DNA of 64,000 nucleotides. It comes from Caprella mutica (Eukaryota > Arthropoda > Malacostraca > Amphipoda > Caprellidae). Within the stretch, counting starts at the first letter, position 1. Every line of letters begins with the position of its first letter. The stretch is taken from positions 62,001 through 126,000 of the forward strand of contig CANNZV010001458.1 of NCBI GenBank assembly GCA_947561585.1, written 5' to 3'. The notes below the pieces were generated by a model, which made no database searches, was not told the origin of the DNA, and saw only the letters and a program-made list of their open reading frames with translations. Made by a program: the position numbers and the translations under genes. Below, one piece after another: positions 50,025-60,560 of the stretch.

Positions 50025-50539
50025 GGTGTTTTACTTAATTAGCGCGCCAATATATCTAAACTCTCAAAAGGGTTAGTTAGGTATTAGGAATGGTTATTTT
50101 TTTTTCCGGAATACACGCTGAAATTAGTACAAATATAATTGCAATGTAAAAACAAAATAAACAGAAAAAATATACGTGCTACAATAATTATTAGGTTCCA
50201 CTAGCAATTATTTTTAAAAGGTATATATGGTTACACGCTATATATATATATATTTATAAGAATTCTTGAAGATCGCTTCTTGATTCCAAGGTACTCACTC
50301 TTCTCGAGACTCTGTCTATGTACCTCACTCACTGACTGTTCTGATACTACTGTACTTGAGTTGGTCGTGACTCCTCTCTCCTTGGGTAGTGCTGGTGACG
50401 CCTTCGTCTAACTGTTGTAGCTGTTGTTCCCTGGAGTGTGCCTGCCTTCGTCGATGGCTGTTTTCTTGATTAGTAGCTCGATGTACTGCGGAGATTTTCT
50501 TCTCAAGAGTGGTCCCTGGTTAGCTTGTTGATAGTATTA

Positions 50540-50920
50540 CGTACAATGCGCTTCCCTTTACCAGCGGCTTATTATGTTCACTTCAACGTACTGTGCGCTT
50601 TTCTTAACTAGCGACTTATTACTGCTCACAATTGAGAGACTTCTTGCGCTACACGTAGCTAGCGGCTTTCTATGCTCACAATTAGAGGCTTCAATTGCGC
50701 TAAAAACTAGCGGCTTACTATTGCTCACAGTTAGAGACTTCAATTGCGCTAAAAACTAGCGGCTTCCTGGTTCAGTAGTTCCCGAACTTTTCCCACTATG
50801 TAGGCGGTGTAGGAGTATCCGTGTCTTCCTCTGGGTTCGCCTGTATCGTCAACCACCTACTGTTTTAGGCGGTGTAGAAGTGTCAGTATCTTCTTCTGGG
50901 TTCGCCTGTATCGCCGACTA
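50540..50920 (-). repeat. Tandem repeats in the Gypsy-class leader
   Basis: Between the 5' LTR and gag lie about three to four diverged units of 60-65 bp with 'actagcggcttactattgct' and 'gagacttcaattgcgc' (50545-50765), then two units of about 80 bp with 'aggcggtgtag' and 'ctgggttcgcctgtatcg' (50800-50920). Noncoding. The position matches that of the gypsy insulator, but the sequence is not a Su(Hw) site array. Confidence 0.75.
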
Positions 50921-51249
50921 CCAGTTCCCTTAGCTTCCCAAGCGAGTTGCTTGCGGTGCTTGACCTGTACGCGGTGCTTGACCTGCTTAACTGGTTTCTG
51001 CTCCTGCCAATGCCGTGTGATACAGCGTATTGCCTGAGGCTATGCTTTGACCTGTAGCGGTGCTTGACCTCGTCGACTGGTTTCTGCGCCTGCCGATCCG
51101 ATGCCGTGTGTTCCCCTGTTGCCCGAGGCTATGTCGTGGTGTTTACCTTTTTTATTGGCACTGTTCACTCACTGTTGTATTATAATAATAATACATCAAC
51201 ATCAAACCTTGCTGTAAGTAATATAGAGAATTTTATTTCACAAAATAAG

Positions 51250-51267
51250 GTCCCGCCGGAGGTTCCA
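51250..51267 (-). promoter_or_regulatory. Probable primer binding site
   Basis: Four bases after the 5' LTR the minus strand reads TGGAACCTCCGGCGGGAC, with the TGG expected to pair with a tRNA 3' CCA. I could not assign the tRNA. Confidence 0.5.
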
Positions 51268-51271
51268 GATA

Positions 51272-52050
51272 TATTAATGCTTTTGGTTACTTATTGTCTT
51301 AAGTCATTAATATTTTAGGGTATATAATCAGACTACCCTCTTGGGTGTTATTCACTATTTAGGAATTCTTATTTTGTTTGAGTAATTCTCTATAGTACTA
51401 CTGGCAAGGAGTAATGAAACGCAATTCAATACACACTTATATTCACTAAGAAATGTTAGAGTACAGAATGTTGACAATTTAGTTCGCACAGAGTGACGGC
51501 GTACAGGCGACGATTGACTCGTACTAATTACGGGAGTCGTGGATATTTACTGAACTCCCTATGAAGGGAACTTCCCCCTTTTATAAGGATACTTTCACCA
51601 AGTATCTAGGTGCGGGGAATTTGGAAATCGGAAGAGAAATTGTGTCGAGGTTGTTTTTAACTAAAATCAAATAATACAAAAAATGTATTTACTAATTTCG
51701 AGCTCTTGTTAAGGCTCACGTCTCTCCCATAACTGTCCGACAAATACATTAAACTTAGTCAGTTTACGATCGTCTCTGCAGCCTTTCTAAATATCAGCTA
51801 GTTTTTTGTGCCTTTTTAGGAGTTGTTCCATTAGAGAATAAATATGCATGTGTGCTTAAGGCAAAAACAGATATCCAATTTAGTCAAGGTTTCAACAGAT
51901 GGTTATTCGTTTTACAGATAAATAGTATACTCATGAAATACAATAATAATAATTAAGTATATGTGTAATTTAATTACTGTAACTCTTCAAAGTAAACATA
52001 TAAATGACATATCAAACTTTTCGTTTTTCTAGACCAATATACCGTTAACA
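51272..52050 (-). repeat. 5' LTR (779 bp)
   Basis: The twin of 41123-41901. In transcription order it precedes the leader, gag, pol and env. Confidence 0.95.
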
Positions 52051-52055
52051 GAAGT

Positions 52056-52436
52056 GCTTTGCTTACTCTCCAATCTCTTTTTCTTTACAGCTTCTGACAG
52101 AGTCTGTCTCTTTTGGAGGGTGAAAGAGGACATCTTTAGGTCTTCTTTGACAACTCTTCTCATTGTTCTGGGACTCACATTAGCTGTTTTGGCTAACAAT
52201 CGTATTGACCTTTTCGGGTTCCTCCTGATCTTCTCTCGGGCACATTTTATCAGTTGTTTGGTGCGTTGTGAGTGTGGTCTACCACTTCTTGGACGATCAG
52301 TCAAGTTTCCTCTCTCATTGAAACGCTTCACACACTTCCAAACAGTCGATCTCGCTATTGAGAGAGTCTTTGAAATGACGGAATCTGACTTCCCGGCATG
52401 GTGTAGAGCAATAATGGCTTCTCTTTTGTCTGACAT
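52056..52436 (-). pseudogene. DD37D transposase, N-terminal DNA-binding part
   Basis: From the ATG at 52436: MSDKREAIIALHHAGKSDSV begins the first helix-turn-helix (RSTVWKCVKRF), followed by DRPRSGRPHS and the second HTH (SIRLLAKTANVSPRTMRRV). It ends where the Gypsy-class element inserted. Relative to the catalytic half, the joined reading frame is off by one near 52050-52065. Confidence 0.88.
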
Positions 52437-52717
52437 TTTTGAATTGACTAAATTTTTGTAAAAAATAACACTGCCACGTCATAATGTAGTGTCTCTACTA
52501 TAGTTCAAACCCTATCACCTACTTAGGAACTTATTTTTAAGAATTATATAAATGTTTGAAAAATTGCTTCCAAACTTACGCCCCACCCTGTACATGGCAT
52601 TGAGTTATCAGGGTGGTATCCAATATAGTCAGATTGTGATCAAATAGTGATACAGAATGAAAATTTATTAACTAAGTAGTTGGTAATTGTCACAATAATT
52701 GAAATGTACCAAGGGGA

Positions 52718-52805
52718 AATACAAGGATCAATAGGACACGTATAGGATCAAGAGGACACACCCAGGATCAAGTAGAACACATAGAAACAAGATGACACAA
52801 GAAGG
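52718..52805. repeat. Short degenerate tandem repeat (AGGATCAAGAGGACACA)
   Basis: About four units of 16-20 bp. Noncoding. Confidence 0.5.
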
Positions 52806-53333
52806 CACTCGAGAACTATAAAACACATTTGATTTTGTTACATATATATATATATAAAGTAGAATTTTTCTAGAAAATAAATGATGTCTGCAATAGCTGT
52901 AGACAGTAACAAATTTTCACATTTTGGTTTCATATTTCAATATTTAATATATTAATTAATATTAGTTAAACATGTCTCATTGAAGAGTAGATGAGCCTTT
53001 ACTTTGGATAATTTTTTACTTTGCTTTTCGAGTTTTCTGAATGTACACACAGAGAAAGGATTAGTTGAATCAAATCATATTTGATTTGTTTTGACTAAAT
53101 TTTATGGTTTATCTGTGCGCCTACCTACGTGGTGAGTTGCAGGTACTATTTAAAATGAGTTAAATTGACGTTGGTTAAAACAACACATATGTGAGTTGAT
53201 TATTTTTAATTCCCGATGGTCACAACAACTACCTGTGATAGTCAAAACTTCTCGTGATGGTTGAACCAATTATATGTAATGGTTAAAACAACTACGGAAC
53301 AAGGTTACATTAACTACTTGTGTATGTTTCTCC

Positions 53334-53690
53334 AATCACTCCTATGTGTTATACCAACTACTCGTGTAGGTTATACCAACTACTCGTGTAGGTTATACCA
53401 ACTACTCGTTTAGGTTATACCAACTACTCGTGTAGGTTATACCAACTACTCGTGTAGGTTATACCAACTACTCGTGTAGGTTATACCAACTACTCGAGTA
53501 GGTTACATTAACTACTCGTATAGGTGATTTCAACATCTCATGTAGGTTATATCAACTACTCGGTTAGGTTATATCAACTACTCGTGTTGGTTATATCAAC
53601 TACTCGTGTTGGTTATATCAACTACTCGTGTTGGTTATATCAACTACTCGTGTAGGTTATATCATCTTCTCGTGTTGGTTATATCAACTA
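53334..53690. repeat. 22-bp minisatellite (TATACCAACTACTCGTGTAGGT)
   Basis: About 16 tandem units with small variants; 'ataccaac' units give way to 'atatcaac' units along the array. Similar single motifs occur just upstream (53220-53330). Confidence 0.92.
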
Positions 53691-54473
53691 CTTTTAAACT
53701 AAGTAAATGTATATCCACTATTATAGTGTAGGTTGAAAAATCGGTCTGGTTAGCAGTAGCCAGACTTTTTACAAGACTTTTTCAGTCACTATATTTACTC
53801 TATTAAATTATAATCTCGAGTTAGGTCCCGGTATCAATAAGATTAGACTATTTATTTTCTAGGACCAAATCTAACTTGTTCACATTTATTTTCTACTTTT
53901 GCTTCTGATATGCATACTATTTTAATTTTAAAAAATAATTGATCACCTAGACCTATCCTTGCTTTTTGAAATGTTTTCGATCCTATGAATTGATATATGG
54001 TTGTCAGTTGTAAATTAATAGATTAGATTGAAAAAGTAATCTCATCAGGTCAGTTTATAAATAAGTAGTTAGATAACGTAAATAACTTTACGTAGTGATA
54101 AATAGGTACGCTAGATGAATTAATTAACCAGGCTAGATTACAAAAGTTGATAAATCTTTGATATGCTGCAATTGTATTATAACTTAATGAATAATAAATT
54201 AATGATAAAGCCTTTATCTTCTAAACCATATTTTAGTGCAATTCATCTTACTCATAGGCACTGATATTGAAATATGCTAATAGAATTACCAAGGTCAAAT
54301 TGAAAACGAAATATAAACATTTAAGTTTTAGATTTATTATTTAGATGTTTAATTTGAATTCTCATCACTTTCTTTCACGACTGTAGGTTGCCAATTCCTG
54401 AAATAAGAGATTCGTATATTAATATATATTGAATAGAAATTCACAGTATCGTTCATATACATTATCAAGAACA

Positions 54474-55064
54474 TCACCTACTCTTTTTCCTTTTGTGATG
54501 AGATAGCGACAGCTTCGATATTCTTTTCATGTCTGGAATCCCTAAAAGCATATGAAAAAGTAAGAGCTAATCATATTGCAAATACATATTTAGAAATCAT
54601 CTAATATTTCAAATACTTACTTTGACCTAGCATAATTATTCCTGAACCATTCAAAGGAATTGAAGAGGACTCCGATAGTTGATGACGTTGATCTACTTCA
54701 TCAATTCTTCATCAAGATCTGAAAGTAGATTCAGAAAATATAGAAAACCATATATTAATAAAGAAATGAAAAGAATTATTAACTGAGAATTCTTTCATAT
54801 AGGTAAATTATTCATATAAAATGTTAAACTAATTATAAATCTTCAGATGCAGTATAAATTTAGCTCTAATAAATGCAATGGATTTTTCTAGCTAATCCTC
54901 ATAATTTTGTTCATTATACACTCATAATGTAGACTTTAATTAAATACCAAGAAAGTATAATATATCAAAAGGCTCACCTCTGGTTGGAGTTCTCCCTGCT
55001 AAATCCCTGGACGGTGTTCTCCTCCGACTACCTCCTTGGATGGAGTTCTCCCAGTCATAGAAAA
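54474..55064 (-). pseudogene. Possible three-exon remnant within the intron
   Basis: On the minus strand three segments have good splice-like borders: 55064-54978 (acceptor CCTAG, donor GTGAGC), 54718-54621 (acceptor CTACTTTCAG, donor GTAAGT) and 54541-54474 (acceptor GCTTTTAG). The second and third join in phase to give IPLNGSGIIMLGQ then RIPDMKRISKLSLSHHKR and a TGA. The first gives TPSRDLAGRTPTR with internal 27-28-bp repeats. In the open frame the second segment has two TGAs near its start, so the first join fails unless a different acceptor is used. Unknown function; possibly a dead gene carried by the element. Confidence 0.3.
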
Positions 55065-55367
55065 CTAGGATCAAGTAGGTAAATTGCGGCACTTTACCTA
55101 ACTGCGGTCTCTTATCTCAGAAACATTAATAACCATCATGACTTCAAGGCACTCGTGAAATGAATAGAACCTATCATAAATTGAGCTTAAATTATGATGT
55201 TCAACAATTCAGTATGTAGCTAAACTAATTTCAGAATGATTTTGAGACTCTCTTAATAGGGTCACAATTAGAAATTAAAGAACCGAATTTGGCTGTGTAA
55301 CCCTACCTATAGGTACACCAACTAGTTTTAAAATATATAGATTATCAGACCACTTTACTTAAGATAC

Positions 55368-55526
55368 TAGGATAAGTTCCGAAATATCGGACGGCTCCAC
55401 ATTTTCGGTCGCGTAAGAAAAACTATATTAAATTAACTTTTATCTTAATTAGCTATTAGGTAGCTATATACTATATTTCATACGTGACCAAAAATTTGAA
55501 ATCGCCTGATAATTTGGAACTTACCC
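55368..55526. mobile_element. Small MITE-like inverted repeat element
   Basis: 'ataagttccgaaatatcgg..g....acattttcggtc.cgta' at the left is answered by its diverged complement ending '..tttggaacttaccct' at the right; about 159 bp. It resembles the element at 3553-3735 in its 'atcggac..cacattttcg' part. Confidence 0.5.
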
Positions 55527-55568
55527 TATTCTGAGGACAGCGCAGTAACTGCCTAGCCTATGTAGAAG

Positions 55569-56127
55569 GGGTGTGGGTCATAAGCCCCCCCGGTCATGGT
55601 CCCCCGGTCATGAGCCCCCATAGGTCATAAGCCCTCCCGGTCAAGAGCCCCCCCGGTCATGAGCCCTCCCGGTCATGAGCCCCCCTGTTTTTAAATCCTT
55701 ATTTACCTATACTATTTAATCCTTATTGACACTTTTGTAGTTCATTACTGAATAGACATAAAATATATGTATATCGGGGGGTGTGCCGCCCCCGAACCCC
55801 CCTGCCAGATCATTAAACAATCATGAAGTGTGCAGTACAACAAACTAGCGGATACAACAAACTACATTAGTAACTCTCAGTTATTTCTATCTAAGTAATT
55901 CTTCATTTGTTTACTAGGTAAATAAGAATTAAAAAAACAGGGAGGGGGGCTCGTGACCGGGGGGGCTCATGACCTAGGTGGGACTCATGACCGGGGGGCT
56001 CGTGACCGGGGGGCTCGTGACCGGGGGGGCTCATGACCGGGGGGGCTCATGACCTAAGGGGTTCATGACCGGGGGGGGCTCATGACCGGGAGGGCTCTTG
56101 ACCGGAGGGGCTCTTGACCGTACCCCC
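55569..56127. mobile_element. Foldback element FB-G2 (G/C-run arms, 9-bp TSD)
   Basis: 9-bp duplications ATGTAGAAG (55560-55568 and 56128-56136). The left end GGGTGTGGGTCATAAG corresponds to the right end of FB-G1, and the right end (GGGGGTACGGTC inverted) to the left end of FB-G1, so this copy is inverted. The arms are arrays of about 15 bp with CCCCCCGGTCATGAG-type units on the left and the complement on the right. Confidence 0.85.
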
Positions 56128-56353
56128 ATGTAGAAGGTATTGACACTGAAAAAAAAACAGCTAGGTAGGTATGATGCTTAAATAAGTTAACATATAATAA
56201 TTTAGGAAAATTAGTTTGGATATCAGTTTACAAACTGGAAGGCAGTAATCAAAATTTATTATTATAAAAGTTATATACTGATAATCAGCTCTTCAAATAA
56301 CTACCTATATAAAGCCACCAAACTATCAATCACCAATATTTTAGAATATTTAA

Positions 56354-56536
56354 GGCTCGTTTACACGAGGCTAGTTTACTCGCTACAAGCTGGCGAGTTT
56401 ACAAGCTTTTAGTGAACTCGCCTCGTGTCATCATGTTGGCTAGTTGAAAAGAGTATGGGTCATCATCACTATCTCACTCGCCAGCTTGTAAACTCGCCAG
56501 CTAGCAGCGTGTAAACTAGCCTCGTGTAAACGAGCC
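56354..56536. mobile_element. MITE with GGCTCGTTTACACGAGG termini
   Basis: 183 bp, flanked by TTAA on each side (56350-56353 and 56537-56540). Its terminal inverted repeats begin GGCTCGTTTACACGAGGCTA and continue with further internal complementarity ('tggcgagtttacaagct'). Confidence 0.8.
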
Positions 56537-56759
56537 TTAATTAGGCAGACATTTATCAATTTATTAATGGAATTAATTAATAATCGATTAGTGCATATAA
56601 CGCTATTGTTTGCACTTAAACTAAAATGGTATTGAGGAGCGTTCACATTCAACACGTAACACACTTGAAACAAGATTTGAACTGTAAAGTATCAACCGAT
56701 TAATTGGCTTTGAGGAAAGCATAAGTTGCCACTTACTCATTTGATTGAACTCACACATA

Positions 56760-57250
56760 AACTAACTCTCATAGTAAGTTAATTTATACACCAGATAAAT
56801 AAGATTAACAGTCTTTGTGGGTTACATTATCACACTATGTCATAGTTGTTTTAACTCACACCTAAACTTACAAAAAAGTAGTACCGACTCTCATAGTAAG
56901 TTAATTCATACACTGCAGAATACACTGGATTAACAGTCTTTGTGGGTTACTATAACACACTATGTTATAGTTTATTTAACTCGCACCTAAACTCAAAAAA
57001 GTAGCGTCAACTCTCATAGTAAGTTAATTCATACACCAGATACATTGAATTGACAATCTTTGCGAGTTACTTCAACACACTATGTCCTAGTTGTTTTAAC
57101 ATATGTTCAAACTCCCAAAATGTAACTGCAACTCTCATAGTAAGTTGATTCAATCCATAAAATGATTTGAATTAACTATGTTTGGTGACACACACGTCAT
57201 AGTTGTTTTGACACACATGAAAACATGAATAAAGTCAAACCAACTCACGT
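56760..57250. repeat. Diverged tandem repeats of about 120 bp
   Basis: About four units with 'aactctcatagtaagttaattcatacac', 'attaacagtctttgtgggttac' and 'cacactatgt.atagttgttttaac'. Noncoding; part of the right arm of the candidate element at 53047-57316. Confidence 0.8.
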
Positions 57251-57399
57251 AATAAATTGATTCAAAGCATAAATTGTTGACCCATTAAATATGAGTAAAC
57301 TTTTTTCTCTGTGTAACTAAATTTTCTTGAGAAATTATTTTCAGTATGCATTTTGACAGCCAGAAGGAGATTAACTTTTTAATTACCATCTTATAATTA

Positions 57400-58390
57400 A
57401 ATGAAACTATTTTATTGATTAAAACACAATATCAAAAATTTCACAACGTTTCGATAAATGACTTTCATCATCTTCGGCATTTTTAAAATATATACAGACA
57501 GTCTGGAATTAAGAAGAACAGAAAATAAAATATAAATGCTTATACTGATGGAATAGAGATGGTTAGACTAAATGAACATAAACAGAAAAAAGGAATGTAT
57601 AACTTAACAAGAGATGGAAAAGATTATTAGTTACCAAAAAAAATTTAAAAAATTGAATGTAATGTTACGAATTATGGAATTTATATGGAAAACAATAGGG
57701 TGAAAAAGGTGAAAATAAAAACATTAAATGCGAGGAGTGAAGGTAATAACTAATATAGATAGGATTTAGTGAGGTAATGTAAGACTGAGTGAATCTTTTG
57801 GTCAGAATTAATAACGAGGTTTAGCTGATGCAAGTAGGTTATTTAAGTATGATGCGTCACCTAGAAAGTTTATGGAGTAAAACTAAAAATGATAACAATT
57901 GATTTGATGGTAAAAATCCTGACTAATACATATGTTTTTTAACATGAAATGGGTATTATAATAAAGTAGAGAGAGAAAAGAAACAGATATAAAGATTAGA
58001 AATGATAATGAAGAACTAAAATATTTGGAGTATCCGGACCTCTCCTCGTTGGTTATTGATGGTAGGTTTTTGAGATTTTATCATGAGTGCTTCGGCTATG
58101 ATATGTTCGTTTCTGTCTGTTGATCGATGGATTACGGTTGTAGAATTGGTTATATTGGTCTATGGTCTTGATTTTTCTATTATGGAGATTTTGGTTGTGG
58201 TCTCTGATGCTGCCCTTTTGTGTATGTGCCAGGAGACGTTGTTTGAGGCTTGTGGTTGTATAACCAACATACAACCAACCTTCTTGAATCAATATTAATA
58301 AACTATAGGATATATAGCTTAAATAGAAAAAGGTATCCAACATACAACTATTGGTCATAAAATTCATTGTCAGGTCCAGGTTTTCCACCC
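57400..58390 (-). pseudogene. Penelope-like element fragment: GIY-YIG end and 3' tail
   Basis: The minus strand encodes LYVGYTTTSLKQRLLAH followed by KGSIRDHN, a GIY-YIG nuclease pattern as found at the C-terminus of Penelope-like retroelements. After a frameshift near 58130 it continues RNEHIIAEALMIKSQKPTIN, a usual block near the end of that domain. Further downstream the sequence near 57470-57430 (minus: GAAGATGATGAAAGTCATTT then ATCGAAACGTTG) resembles the conserved 3' part of such elements. The reverse transcriptase part is absent. The 57510-58050 stretch shows only weak traces. Confidence 0.6.
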
Positions 58391-58805
58391 TTTTTCTGAT
58401 GACGAATAGAAATCTTTCTAATCGAAAGCAGGAAACCTGAAAATACCTTCAGCACTGAGTTTGAATAACCTGTGATAATATGGATTTCAATTTGAGTTTA
58501 AATCTTTTCATTCAAAGGTAAAAGTATCAATGACATTTGATTGAAATTTTCCACTAATTGTGATGCGTCACGCATTAGTGAAATAGTGCAATTATGGCAA
58601 AATGATATGAGAGTATAGTGAGAAGCCAAAGTATCTTAATCTGACATTTTAATGCAAAAACTTCAGATAAGCATAATAACCGAATTGAGTGTACAGTAAT
58701 GCATTATAATACGCCAACTGAATGACATTTCGATGTTTTTTCGAATAGATAAATTATACGTCTTCTATGACTCAGGTTCATATTTGCTTTAATTTCTCAT
58801 TTCAG

Positions 58806-58871
58806 GAAACTGCGCATATCTGGAACTTCAGCAAAGAATTTTTGGCATCTAAAGATTTCTATGAATAACAG
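58806..58871 (+). CDS. POMGnT1-like gene, exon 2
   Basis: Acceptor ATTTCAG and donor CAG|GTTAGA bound 66 nt. With one base completing the codon from exon 1, the frame reads KLRISGTSAKNFWHLKISMNN and leaves two bases (AG) for the next exon. The alternating hydrophobic pattern corresponds to the strand region that precedes the ILEI domain in POMGnT1. The donor is weaker than consensus, but phases on both sides fit. Confidence 0.62.
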
Positions 58872-58973
58872 GTTAGAAACATGGTTTGGAACTTCATTCA
58901 ATGATTGAAATTTATAATACAAAAACTGATTCTGAGTCAATTATTTTTTACTTCCTTTTCATTTCCTTTGAAG

Positions 58974-59025
58974 AATAATTTTAGAGAAGGAGAACTCTTT
59001 TGAAAAAGGAAGGTCACCTTTTCCA
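58974..59025 (+). CDS. POMGnT1-like gene, exon 3
   Basis: A long pyrimidine tract (ACTTCCTTTTCATTTCCTTT) precedes the acceptor AAG at 58973; the donor is GTAAGT at 59026. The 52-nt exon gives one base to the preceding codon and reads IILEKENSFEKGRSPFP. A VLE-type segment at this place also occurs in POMGnT1 just before the ILEI domain. The alternative acceptor TTTTAG at 58984 would break the phase with exon 2. Confidence 0.65.
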
Positions 59026-59110
59026 GTAAGTTTTCGATATCATGTGAGCGCTAAATTGTTGTTTAACCATCAAACTCTAACAGAAAATTAATTTAGATTT
59101 GTAATTTCAG

Positions 59111-59212
59111 TTCATGAAGAGAGAATTTCGTCCGAAAATAGAAACACCTCGGTTGGAAGGAGTCTACATGTGTGTTCTCAATCCACAAACTGGAGATGTG
59201 AAGTTTACAAAG
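59111..59212 (+). CDS. POMGnT1-like gene, exon 4 (start of ILEI domain)
   Basis: 102 nt in phase 0 on both sides, with acceptor TAATTTCAG and donor AAG|GTGAGT. It reads FMKREFRPKIETPRLEGVYM and then CVLNPQTGDVKFTK, matching the first strand of the ILEI/PANDER-like domain of POMGnT1 (G-I/V-x-V-x-VLN-x-x-TG-x-V). The intron after it (59213-60648) starts with a minisatellite. Confidence 0.8.
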
Positions 59213-59220
59213 GTGAGTTT

Positions 59221-59575
59221 TACCTTCTTGAATCACGATAATCAGTACCTTCTTGCATCACGATAATCAGTACCTTCTTGAATCACGATAATCAGTACCT
59301 TCTTGAATCACGATTAAACAGTACCTTCTTGAATCACGATAGTCATTCCTAATGGGAGTCTTAACTTCTTGAATCACGATAATTGAACCTTCTTGAATCA
59401 CGATAGTAAGTCATAAGTGGAGTCTTAACTTCTTGAATCACGATAACGGAACCTTCTTGAATCACGATAGTAAGTCATAAGGGGAGTCGTAACTTTTTGA
59501 ATCACGTTAATCAGTACCTCCTTCTTCAATCACGATAGTCAGTCCTAAGGGGAGTCTTAACTTCTTGTGAATCAA
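59221..59575. repeat. Intronic minisatellite (ACCTTCTTGAATCACGATAATCAGT)
   Basis: About 12 units of 25 bp or longer, beginning only a few bases after the donor of exon 4. Some units are extended by 'cataaggggagtctta'. Noncoding. Confidence 0.9.
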
Positions 59576-59579
59576 TTTT

Positions 59580-60560
59580 GAAAGGTTATAAGTGTCATGG
59601 ATATTTCCGGATGTGGACCGACAATTATCCCCAAGACAATTATATCATTTACGAATATTTGTCAGAGTCTACCCTATTAAATTAATTGAAGACCATTGCT
59701 ACAGTAGTAACTAAGATTGTGACAATATCTTTTCTGCATAAAATAGAATCTTGCACATATTTCAGATAAAGAATATACTTAATATGAAAAGAATGTTCTC
59801 GTTATAGATAAAATACACTCTTTATGATTTTTATATTAGACAAATTCGTTTCATGAATAAATACTATTTTCTATGAAATTACTGTTCTGTTCAGAGATGG
59901 CCCATCCTAGATACAGTCTAACTCTGTAGTGAATGAGTTAGGATGTAACCAATAGAAAATGCACATGTAGGCATTTCAGAATAAAAAAAAATTGTAGATA
60001 TTTAAAAATAAGAAGAACTTAGGTAGTTTAGAATAAGAAACAATAAAAAGAAGAATATAGGTATTTTAGAAAAACGTTGCCCACCAAGACATGCCAAAAA
60101 TTTTGAAACATAAAAACCGAATTAAAGTTAATATGAATTTGACAAAATCGGTTCAATGTTCAATATGAAATTTTTTACAAATTAATATTACAAAATGCAT
60201 TTTCATAATCTCATTTTATCACAACTGTACATTTTTTCTTAGTTCAATGAAACGAATAACCTTTCAAAATTATTATTAACTTGATATTACTGTGACTGAA
60301 CTTTTTCAGACGATGTACACTACCTTTGGATACATATGACATGATTTAAACTCTTCAAAGATTTCCATTTCACCGAAACATGAGATTATGTTTAAGAATC
60401 AAATTACAGCATTTTAATGAATGGAGAATATAAAGCATATTTCAGAGTATGAAAGAATTTATTTAGAGAACATTGAGAATATTTTTCAAGAGAATCTAAA
60501 GCATATTTCAAAGATTATATTAGCCTCAATTTTTTTGGGGTCAATTTTCTTGTGGCCCAA
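59580..60560. mobile_element. Interspersed repeat related to the interior of FB-B
   Basis: Blocks such as 'aaagaatat', 'ttaggatgtaaccaatagaaa', 'gttgcccaccaagac' and 'tcggttcaatgttcaatatg' match, complemented, 8990-9400 inside FB-B. Near 60535-60570 a 'ggcccaattgtc' unit recalls the array at 9425-9500. Ends are not defined. This fills much of the last intron. Confidence 0.55.

Larger units (their letters stand above)
41123..52050 (-). mobile_element. Full-length Gypsy-class (errantivirus-like) LTR element with env
   Basis: Total 10,928 bp on the minus strand: 5' LTR (52050-51272), long leader, gag, pol, env, polypurine tract, 3' LTR (41901-41123). Pol has the order protease-RT-RNase H-integrase typical of Gypsy/Metaviridae. 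The 5-bp duplication is intact, and the LTRs differ by one base that I can see in 779, so the insertion is young. Gag carries a frame-shifting 16-bp duplication and env a premature-looking stop, so this copy may not be functional. It lies antisense inside a host intron and inside an older transposon. Confidence 0.93.
40360..52590 (-). mobile_element. DD37D (maT-like) mariner-type transposon, split by an LTR element
   Basis: The two 27-bp termini (CAGGGTGGGGCGTAAGTTTG at left, its complement at right) match and are flanked by TA (40358-40359 and 52591-52592). The transposase lies on the minus strand in two pieces (52436-52056 and 41117-40483) separated by the Gypsy-class element at 41123-52050. 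Without that insert and one copy of its 5-bp duplication, the transposon is about 1.3 kb, the usual size for the group. Confidence 0.88.
53047..57316. mobile_element. Candidate large nonautonomous element, CACAGAGAAA termini
   Basis: CACAGAGAAA at 53049 and its complement near 57307-57316 bracket related sequence: behind both ends lie diverged motifs such as 'gagttgcag.tac', 'gttaaaacaac' and 'ttgaatcaa' in inverted orientation. It encloses minisatellites, FB-G2, two MITEs and possible exon remnants. Target duplications are unclear, so the limits are tentative. Confidence 0.35.
38322..58805 (+). other. Putative 20.5-kb first intron of the POMGnT1-like gene
   Basis: Bounded by donor GTGAGT (38322) and an acceptor ending TTTCAG (58805). 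It contains FB-D, a DD37D transposon split by a Gypsy-class provirus in antisense orientation, a complex repeat region at 53-57.3 kb and a Penelope-like fragment. Confidence 0.5.

Noticed and set aside
50540..50920. Su(Hw)-type insulator in the Gypsy-class leader
   Set aside because: Position fits, but the repeated units do not contain the TGCATA-type Su(Hw) core.
52054..52461. Plus-strand 135-codon frame
   Set aside because: Exact antisense of the DD37D transposase N-terminus, which has clear HTH motifs.
58391..58424. Hammerhead-ribozyme-like core (CTGATGA ... GAAA) next to the Penelope-like fragment
   Set aside because: The core motifs are present, but helix II pairs imperfectly and I find no partner strand for helix I, so chance is as likely.
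58806..58871. Reading exon 2 in its first frame (HIWNFSKEFLASKDFYE then stop)
   Set aside because: It would end in TAA just before the donor; the second frame is open throughout and matches the phases of exons 1 and 3.
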